The notes under the pieces were generated by a model. That model did no database searches. It had not been told where the DNA came from and saw only the letters and a list, made by a program, of their open reading frames with translations. From contig JAKALI010000260.1 in assembly GCA_021813195.1 (NCBI GenBank), positions 1 through 6,238 on the forward strand: a DNA stretch of 6,238 nucleotides, read 5' to 3'. The stretch comes from Pseudomonadota bacterium (GTDB lineage: Bacteria > Pseudomonadota > Alphaproteobacteria > Rhizobiales > Hyphomicrobiaceae). Shown here one piece after another: positions 1 through 6,238 of this stretch (positions are counted from its first letter, which is position 1; the number at the start of each line of letters is the position of its first letter). The position numbers and the translations under genes are program-made.

Positions 1-440
1 TGGGCAGCAACAAGTTTTTGCTGTGTTGCAGCAAGCGCGCGCAGATCACGACCGACAGCGACAACGCGACCGTTACTCCCCACGCGCACGGCAGAATAGC
101 GCACGGGAAGGTCCGCTCCGCGCGGCATGGGATGGTTGACCTGCCGCCAGCGGGCCTCGCTGGGCCCATCTGCTTGGGCTAGCATCTCCTCGACTTTTTG
201 GCGGCTGTCAGCGCTGACAGTATCAACCCAACGCTGCCCAACCCACTTCGTAAAACCTTCGCGCGACAATTCCTCGCTGCCCAGGGCCACGTCGCGAATG
301 ACACCTTTCGCATCGATGACCAGCGCGATATCCGAGGCCGCTGTGATTAGCCGCGCGGCCGCTTCAGCGTCGAGATCGCCCAAAGACCGCTTTGGTGAGC
401 GGAACGGCTCGTATCGTTTCGTGCCCACGCGGATTTCCAT
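1..440 (-). CDS. ppsR: Photosystem gene repressor PpsR/CrtJ, N-terminal part (cut by window edge)
   Basis: This is the 5' part of the PpsR/CrtJ repressor: 146 complete codons, reading off the left edge. The family is about 460-470 residues long, with an N-terminal PAS-like domain, a glutamine-rich linker helix, two more PAS domains and a C-terminal Fis-type helix-turn-helix that binds TGT-N12-ACA operators. What is visible is the N-terminal domain (start MEIRVGTKRYEPF; SLGDLDAEAAARLITAASDI near residues 20-39; the PAS-like stretch ALVIDAKGVIRDVALGSEEL) followed by VAVGRDLRALAATQQKLVA, the start of the linker helix. The redox cysteine and DNA-binding regions would lie outside the window. The ATG at 438-440 matches the conserved PpsR amino terminus; its Shine-Dalgarno is weak, and the gene begins 36 bases after the ppaA stop, so coupling or co-transcription with ppaA is inferred. 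Product identity is recognised from memory of the family, not from a search. Confidence 0.93.
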   Translation of the reverse strand, partial: MEIRVGTKRYEPFRSPKRSLGDLDAEAAARLITAASDIALVIDAKGVIRDVALGSEELSREGFTKWVGQRWVDTVSADSRQKVEEMLAQADGPSEARWRQVNHPMPRGADLPVRYSAVRVGSNGRVVAVGRDLRALAATQQKLVAA

Positions 441-476
441 AACGACACAGCATACCCATGTTTGTGCCTGCAAGTT

Positions 477-1385
477 TCAGCTGCTTTTCAGCCGCGTCTC
501 CAGCAAGCGTCGTAACTCAGCTGCAGCTTGACGACCATCTTCGGCGGTACCGTCGGCTCCAACCCGGCTTACATATTGAGGGTTGTCGGTAAAAATGCCA
601 CCGCCGACTAGGACGATGGCACCCGAATTCTTGGAAGCTTTCCGGACATCTTGGATAACACTCGTCACTGGATCGAGCAATACGTCACAACTCGCAGATA
701 TTCCTATCACATCATAATGTTGGCTCTTGACCATACGGAGCAAATCCTTCTCGGAGCGCGGTGCCGCGGAACTGCATTCCCACCCGCAACGACGGAACTG
801 CTCTTCGACCAGCATCAGACCAAGCGTATGCTGCTCGCCCAACATGGGAACTAGGAGAATGCGCGGAGCCTCAAGAAGATTGCTGCAATGCACATGATGA
901 TCTTCGGTTTCGGCACCCATCTGCAGCACGATTTGCTGCAGGCGCGAAAGACCCATGGTGACATCTGTGAAGTCGCACAGATCCGCCTTCCACATCTCGC
1001 CCAAGAGGCGCGCCGTGGGTGCCAGAAGTTCGATATAGATGACCTCGACTTCTAAACCGCGATTACGCAGTGCATCGACGAATGCGAGAGCAACGGCCGT
1101 GTCGTGCTCAAGAACTAAGCGCGCCAATTCTGCAATGTCTTCAGGCGAAGCGCTGACCACAGCGCGCTGAGACGGCTCATCAACGGGTGCCGTCACACGA
1201 TGGGCAAGCATCAACCGCGGGATGACTTCGCCCTCGATGGTCCTCGCCAGAATGGAATTTTGTCCGCCCTCATCGGCGAGAAAGCGCTGCGAACGTTGGG
1301 CACGCGGCTCTTTGTGGCGCTGCACACGATCCTCGCATGAGTTCCACTCTGCCAGCGCGTCGATGATTTGGCGCGTGATGGACAT
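477..1385 (-). CDS. ppaA: Cobalamin-binding antirepressor of PpsR (PpaA/AerR)
   Basis: This is a 302-residue PpaA/AerR-type regulator, which in Rhodobacter modulates PpsR/CrtJ and binds hydroxocobalamin. A helical region covers about residues 80-165 (PEDIAELARLVLEHD; then LLGEMWKADLCDFTDVTMG with Trp132, the family's counterpart of a B12-capping helix bundle). A Rossmann-like B12 domain covers about 173-300. It contains LVPMLGEQHTLGLMLVEEQF, where His186 in an E-x-H-x-x-G setting is the expected lower cobalt ligand, then YDVIGISASCD and the glycine-rich IVLVGGGIF...GADG...DGRQAA. The first 60 residues are poorly structured up to the family-like IPRLMLAHR. I chose the ATG at 1383-1385 because GGGAGG lies 10 bases upstream; an in-frame GTG at 1437-1439 would add 18 residues but lacks a Shine-Dalgarno. 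The gene is transcribed away from bchF and towards ppsR. There is no DNA-binding domain recognisable to me, consistent with action through PpsR. The alternative name is aerR. Confidence 0.9.
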   Translation of the reverse strand: MSITRQIIDALAEWNSCEDRVQRHKEPRAQRSQRFLADEGGQNSILARTIEGEVIPRLMLAHRVTAPVDEPSQRAVVSASPEDIAELARLVLEHDTAVALAFVDALRNRGLEVEVIYIELLAPTARLLGEMWKADLCDFTDVTMGLSRLQQIVLQMGAETEDHHVHCSNLLEAPRILLVPMLGEQHTLGLMLVEEQFRRCGWECSSAAPRSEKDLLRMVKSQHYDVIGISASCDVLLDPVTSVIQDVRKASKNSGAIVLVGGGIFTDNPQYVSRVGADGTAEDGRQAAAELRRLLETRLKSS

Positions 1386-1395
1386 CGGGGCCAGT

Positions 1396-1401
1396 CCTCC
1401 C
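1396..1401 (-). promoter_or_regulatory. Shine-Dalgarno of ppaA/aerR deciding the ATG start
   Basis: The minus strand reads GGGAGG ten bases before the ATG at 1385. It is the only strong ribosome-binding site near the gene start. It favours the 302-residue protein over a 320-residue form beginning at the upstream GTG. Confidence 0.7.
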
Positions 1402-1553
1402 AACAGTACGGCCCACACTCTTGAGACGTCGAAACGCACTCAATTGGCAAACCGCGAGGCGACGATGCACCCAGGATCGTTATTGCTGGCTTCTATCGGC
1501 CACGACGACAGCTAAGCACGTTTGGCCGCCGCACACCATCGCGAATTCGCCAG

Positions 1554-1582
1554 ATTGAAATCCTGTCGACAAAAAATGTAAA
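1554..1582 (-). promoter_or_regulatory. Candidate sigma-70 promoter for ppaA/aerR (and ppsR)
   Basis: On the minus strand TTTACA (1582-1577, five of six bases of the -35 consensus) is followed after exactly 17 bases by TTCAAT (1559-1554, four of six of the -10 consensus). Its -35 hexamer is the right half of the PpsR-type palindrome as read on this strand, so repressor bound there should block it. That would imply autoregulation of the aerR-ppsR unit. This is inferred from sequence only. Confidence 0.45.
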
Positions 1583-1594
1583 GCGAAATTTACG
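1577..1594. promoter_or_regulatory. PpsR/CrtJ-type operator palindrome
   Basis: The sequence TGTAAAGCGAAATTTACG is an inverted repeat with six-base arms (TGTAAA / TTTACG) around six bases, with one mismatch in the last base. The known PpsR/CrtJ operator is TGT-N12-ACA, and here TGT and ACG sit at exactly that spacing. It overlaps the proposed aerR -35 and ends ten bases before the bchF -35 hexamer, so one site could serve both directions. With PpsR encoded 1.1 kb away, a PpsR site is the natural reading. Confidence 0.65.
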
Positions 1595-1604
1595 TCCACG
1601 CTAA

Positions 1605-1634
1605 TTGACATTCGCTCAAATGCGGTCGTAGTCT
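1605..1634 (+). promoter_or_regulatory. Candidate sigma-70 promoter of the bchFNBH operon
   Basis: A perfect -35 hexamer TTGACA lies at 1605-1610. The best -10 match is TAGTCT at 1629-1634, after 18 bases and only three of six, so the element is asymmetric, as in many activator- or repressor-controlled promoters. The predicted transcript would start near 1641, leaving a leader of about 50 bases to the bchF ATG. The -35 also forms the right end of a degenerate CGT-N12-ACA match (1593-1610) that touches the better palindrome. Confidence 0.45.
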
Positions 1635-1678
1635 TTGCCTGTTGGCGCGAGGGGCTCCCTCATGCCGCGCTCAAGGGC

Positions 1679-1682
1679 AGGA
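1679..1682 (+). promoter_or_regulatory. Shine-Dalgarno of bchF
   Basis: AGGA lies seven bases before the ATG at 1690. It supports that start over the in-frame TTG at 1642, which would coincide with the predicted transcription start. Confidence 0.55.
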
Positions 1683-1689
1683 CGGTCTC

Positions 1690-3512
<1,823 letters not shown>

Positions 3513-3516
3513 GATC

Positions 3517-5109
3517 ATGCAGCTCACACTCTGGACATATGAAGGACCGCCCCACATCGGCGCCATGCGGGTCGCAACCGCCATGGATGGCTTGCATTAC
3601 GTGCTTCATGCGCCGCAGGGCGACACGTATGCCGATCTGCTGTTCACCATGATCGAGCGGCAATCAAAGCGACCACCCGTCACCTACACGACATTCCAGG
3701 CCCGGGACTTAGGCGGCGATACGGCGGAAATCTTCAAGCAGGCCGCACGATCCGCCTACGAGCGCTTTGCGCCGGAAGCCATGATCGTCGGCGCATCGTG
3801 CACGGCGGAACTCATACAGGACGATCCGGGCGGCCTCGCCCGCGCCCTGGCATTGCCGTGCCCCGTCGTGCCGCTAGAACTTCCCGCCTATCAGAAAAAA
3901 GAGAACTGGGGAGCGGCGGAGACTTTCTACCGGCTCGTGCGGGTGTTCGCGGCCCCGCCCCAGCAAGCTGGAAATGCGCCGTCCGCAGATGCTGGGTTGC
4001 CGCGCGCAACCTGCAATATTCTGGGGCCGACTGCCCTCGGGTTCCGGCATCGTGACGATGTCACGGAGATTTCCGCCCTCCTGGCCATGCTCGGTATCGA
4101 CGTGCGGATCGTCGCTCCGCTCAATTGTCGTCCCAGCGATCTTGTCCATTTGAGTGAAGCGGCCTTCAACGTCGTCCTCTACCCAGAAGTTGCCGCCCCA
4201 GCCGCGCAATATCTGCAGCGGACATTTGGCCAGCCTTACACGAAAACGATCCCGATTGGGGTCGGAGCAACACGCGAGTTCATCGCGGAGGTGGCGGGGC
4301 TGGCCGGCATCGATCCGGCACCTCATTTGGAGCGTCTGACATCCCGACTGCCGTGGTACGCGCGCAGCATCGATTCAACCTATCTCACAGGCAAGCGTGT
4401 CTTCATCTTCGCAGACGCCACCCATGCCATCGCGGCCGCGCGTATTGCGGAGCGTGAACTGGGCTTCAAGGTCGTCGGGCTCGGCACCTACTCGCGCGAA
4501 TTTGCCCGCGAGGTGCGCGCCGCAGCAGAAGCTTACGGGCTCACCGCGCTCATCACCGATGATTACCTGGAAGTCGAAACGGCCGTCGCCGAACTGCAGC
4601 CGGAACTGGTGCTCGGAACGCAAATGGAGCGGCATATCGCCAAGCGACACGGCATTCCGTGCGCCGTCATTTCGGCTCCTGTGCATGTCCAGGATTTTCC
4701 CGCGCGCTACGCCCCGCAAATGGGTTTTGAGGGCGCCAACGTGATTTTTGATACGTGGGTGCATCCCTTGATGATGGGCCTCGAAGAACACCTGCTCGGC
4801 ATGTTCCGTGAAGACTTCGAATTCAACGACGCGCACGGGCCATCACACTTGGGCAAATCGCGCGCACCGAACACGGCACCCACCGCTGTAACCACCACTC
4901 CCGCTGCCGCGCGCCCGGAGTCAGTCGCCTTGGAGCCCTCCTCCCACTCCGGCGGCTGGACGCCCGAAGCTGAGAGCGAACTGAAAAAGATCCCCTTCTT
5001 CGTGCGCGGTAAGGCGCGCCGAAATACTGAGCGCTTCGCTTCCGAGCGCGGAATTTCGACCATTACCCTCGAGACGCTGTATGATGCCAAAGCTCACTAC
5101 AGCCGCTGA
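3517..5109 (+). CDS. bchB: Dark-operative protochlorophyllide reductase subunit B (BchB)
   Basis: BchB is the second half of the NB-protein and carries most of the protochlorophyllide-binding and catalytic surface. The 530-residue product starts [23 protein letters not shown], the conserved family start. Asp36 ([12 protein letters not shown]) is the unusual fourth, non-cysteine ligand of the cluster shared with BchN, at the same number as in R. capsulatus. Asp286 ([14 protein letters not shown]) probably corresponds to the proton-donating Asp274 of that enzyme; this is inferred from context without an alignment. Nitrogenase-like domains fill about residues 1-435 ([14 protein letters not shown] near 90-103; [13 protein letters not shown] near 222; [21 protein letters not shown] near 388-408). 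A Pro/Ala/Thr/Ser-rich linker (about 441-479) joins them to the C-terminal reductase-specific domain ([25 protein letters not shown], 481-530). The gene is intact, and its last 26 bases also encode the start of bchH. Confidence 0.96.
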   Translation: MQLTLWTYEGPPHIGAMRVATAMDGLHYVLHAPQGDTYADLLFTMIERQSKRPPVTYTTFQARDLGGDTAEIFKQAARSAYERFAPEAMIVGASCTAELIQDDPGGLARALALPCPVVPLELPAYQKKENWGAAETFYRLVRVFAAPPQQAGNAPSADAGLPRATCNILGPTALGFRHRDDVTEISALLAMLGIDVRIVAPLNCRPSDLVHLSEAAFNVVLYPEVAAPAAQYLQRTFGQPYTKTIPIGVGATREFIAEVAGLAGIDPAPHLERLTSRLPWYARSIDSTYLTGKRVFIFADATHAIAAARIAERELGFKVVGLGTYSREFAREVRAAAEAYGLTALITDDYLEVETAVAELQPELVLGTQMERHIAKRHGIPCAVISAPVHVQDFPARYAPQMGFEGANVIFDTWVHPLMMGLEEHLLGMFREDFEFNDAHGPSHLGKSRAPNTAPTAVTTTPAAARPESVALEPSSHSGGWTPEAESELKKIPFFVRGKARRNTERFASERGISTITLETLYDAKAHYSR

Positions 5110-6238
5110 CGCCGCCCCTATCCGGGTTGTGATCGTCACCCTCGACAGCCACCTTGCCGGTGCGCTCGACCGGGTGCGGCCGGAACTCGAACGTGCCATC
5201 CCCGGATTGGAGCTTTCCCTGCACGCCGCAGCAGAGTGGGGCTCGGATGACGCGGCGCTGCAGCGCTGCCGCAGTGCCATCGAGACCGGTGACATCATCG
5301 TCGTCACCATGCTCTTCATGGAGGATCACATCCGCGCCGTGCTGCCTTGGTTGCAAGCACGCCGGCCCCAGTGTGATGCCATGATCGGCTGCCTGTCCGC
5401 CGGCGAGGTTATTCGTTTGACGCGGCTCGGCGGGTTTTCCATGGACGGCGAGCCCGGCGGCGCGATGGGCTTGCTTAAGCGCCTGCGCGGTTCCTCCAAG
5501 CGCGATCAGGCAGCGTCCGGCCGCAATCAGATGGCGATGTTGCGTAGGATACCGAAAATCCTGCGCTTCATTCCTGGCACCGCGCAGGACGTGCGAGCCT
5601 ATTTCCTCACCCTGCAATATTGGCTGGCAGGCTCGGAGGAGAATATCGCCGGCATGGTGCGCTTCCTCGTCGATCGCTACGCCGACGGCGAGCGCCGACA
5701 CTTACGCGGCTCCGTCAAGGCTCCACCTCCGCAGCATTATCCGGATGTTGGGCTTTATCATCCGCGCCTTCCCAGTCGCGTTACGGAGAATGCGGCGGAT
5801 CTGCCGCGCTCAGGACATGCTGGAACAGTCGGCCTCATCGTCATGCGCTCGTATCTGCTGGCCGGCAACGCCGCACATTATGACGGCGTGATCGCAGCGC
5901 TGGAGGCCCGTGGCCTTGATGTTCGCCCCGTGTTTGCAACCGGCCTCGATGCGCGACCGGCGATTGAGCAATATTTCTTCGAACGTGGCCAGCCGATCGT
6001 CGATGCGGTCGTTTCACTCACCGGGTTCTCGCTCGTCGGCGGACCGGCCTACAACGACGCCAAAGCCGCCGAGGACATGCTCGCGCGCCTCGATGTCCCT
6101 TACATTGCGGCCCAGGCCATCGAGTTCCAATCGATCGAAGAATGGGCGGCGTCCGATCGCGGGTTGATGCCCGTCGAGCAGACGATCATGGTGGCAATCC
6201 CAGAGCTCGACGGCGCGACCGGGCCAATCGTGTTCGGC
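5084..6238 (+). CDS. bchH: Magnesium chelatase subunit H BchH, N-terminal part (cut by window edge)
   Basis: BchH binds protoporphyrin IX and is the large catalytic subunit of magnesium chelatase; with the AAA+ motor BchI/BchD it inserts Mg2+ at the first committed step of bacteriochlorophyll synthesis. The frame is open from 5084 to the last base, giving 385 codons, about a third of the usual 1,190-1,250. It begins [28 protein letters not shown], as alphaproteobacterial BchH does. An N-terminal domain (about residues 12-160) contains [21 protein letters not shown] and [18 protein letters not shown], and leads into the CobN/Mg-chelatase fold with [22 protein letters not shown] (from about 167), [20 protein letters not shown] (about 253) and [25 protein letters not shown] (about 307). 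Predicted metal/porphyrin residues lie beyond the edge. Two ATG codons stand in tandem (5081 and 5084); MPKL is preferred by resemblance. The start overlaps bchB and has only a weak GAG-type Shine-Dalgarno, so initiation by coupling is likely. Confidence 0.95.
   Translation, partial: MPKLTTAADAAPIRVVIVTLDSHLAGALDRVRPELERAIPGLELSLHAAAEWGSDDAALQRCRSAIETGDIIVVTMLFMEDHIRAVLPWLQARRPQCDAMIGCLSAGEVIRLTRLGGFSMDGEPGGAMGLLKRLRGSSKRDQAASGRNQMAMLRRIPKILRFIPGTAQDVRAYFLTLQYWLAGSEENIAGMVRFLVDRYADGERRHLRGSVKAPPPQHYPDVGLYHPRLPSRVTENAADLPRSGHAGTVGLIVMRSYLLAGNAAHYDGVIAALEARGLDVRPVFATGLDARPAIEQYFFERGQPIVDAVVSLTGFSLVGGPAYNDAKAAEDMLARLDVPYIAAQAIEFQSIEEWAASDRGLMPVEQTIMVAIPELDGATGPIVFG

Larger units (their letters stand above)
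1386..1689. other. Divergent intergenic control region between ppaA/aerR and bchF
   Basis: This 304-base stretch separates the two divergent start codons. Short open frames across it on both strands look like nothing known and overlap the regulatory elements, so I take it as non-coding. The bchF-proximal half (1564-1634) is locally AT-richer and holds the palindrome and both promoter candidates described separately. The aerR-proximal part (1386 to about 1547) would be a leader of roughly 160 bases if the proposed aerR promoter is right. I see no cobalamin riboswitch, strong hairpin or terminator in it. Confidence 0.7.

Noticed and set aside
127..531. 134-codon plus-strand frame across ppsR and the ppaA end
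   Set aside because: The opposite strand encodes a convincing PpsR N-terminus and the PpaA C-terminus; this frame is low-complexity Ser/Arg and is an antisense shadow.
1386..1547. Cobalamin riboswitch in the aerR leader
   Set aside because: I looked because AerR is a B12 protein, but no B12-box or long structured element is visible, only a weak four-base stem near 1471-1489.
1564..1571. Perfect eight-base palindrome TGTCGACA
   Set aside because: It lacks the TGT-N12-ACA spacing of PpsR sites and is short enough to arise by chance; it lies in the spacer of the proposed aerR promoter, so it is noted only.
1642..1689. TTG-initiated 16-residue extension of bchF
   Set aside because: The TTG falls at the predicted transcription start, the added residues do not resemble BchF, and the ATG at 1690 has an AGGA upstream.
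4375..4836. 153-codon minus-strand frame opposite bchB
   Set aside because: Antisense to conserved BchB segments with no recognisable domain; explained by codon bias of bchB.
5063..5701. 212-codon open frame on the minus strand opposite bchB/bchH
   Set aside because: It lies wholly antisense to clearly recognised BchB and BchH sequence, resembles no family I know, and is the kind of shadow frame common in GC-rich coding DNA.

Overview
This window is an ordinary but informative piece of a photosynthesis gene cluster from a purple bacterium. It most likely comes from an alphaproteobacterium, because the order ppsR-ppaA/aerR | bchF-bchN-bchB-bchH is the classical arrangement in that group and the proteins resemble those of Rhodobacter, Rhodopseudomonas and their relatives. 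The sequence is GC-rich. Genus cannot be decided, nor can it be said whether the organism makes bacteriochlorophyll a or b. All the recognised genes look intact, apart from two cut by the window edges.

Layout. Positions 1-440 (minus strand) hold the 5' part of ppsR/crtJ, the redox-responsive repressor of photosystem genes. Positions 477-1385 (minus) hold ppaA/aerR, a cobalamin-binding antirepressor-type regulator that probably shares a transcript with ppsR. Positions 1386-1689 form the divergent control region. It contains an almost perfect PpsR-type palindrome (1577-1594), a -35 TTGACA element facing bchF, and a -35/-10 pair facing aerR whose -35 lies inside the palindrome. From 1690 to the right edge, bchF, bchN, bchB and bchH lie on the plus strand as a tightly packed operon: a 4-base stop/start overlap, a 4-base gap, then a 26-base overlap.

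How the genes work together. BchH is the porphyrin-binding subunit of magnesium chelatase and starts the Mg branch. BchN and BchB form the catalytic NB-protein of dark-operative protochlorophyllide reductase, with BchL, which is not in the window, as electron donor. BchF hydrates the 3-vinyl group later in bacteriochlorophyll synthesis. The divergent regulators control such operons in response to oxygen, light and B12, so the window pairs a biosynthetic operon with its own repressor/antirepressor module.

I saw no mobile element, tRNA/rRNA, CRISPR array, convincing terminator or unknown system. The most useful points are the shared operator architecture, the start-site questions for aerR and bchH, and the retained cluster ligands in BchN and BchB.
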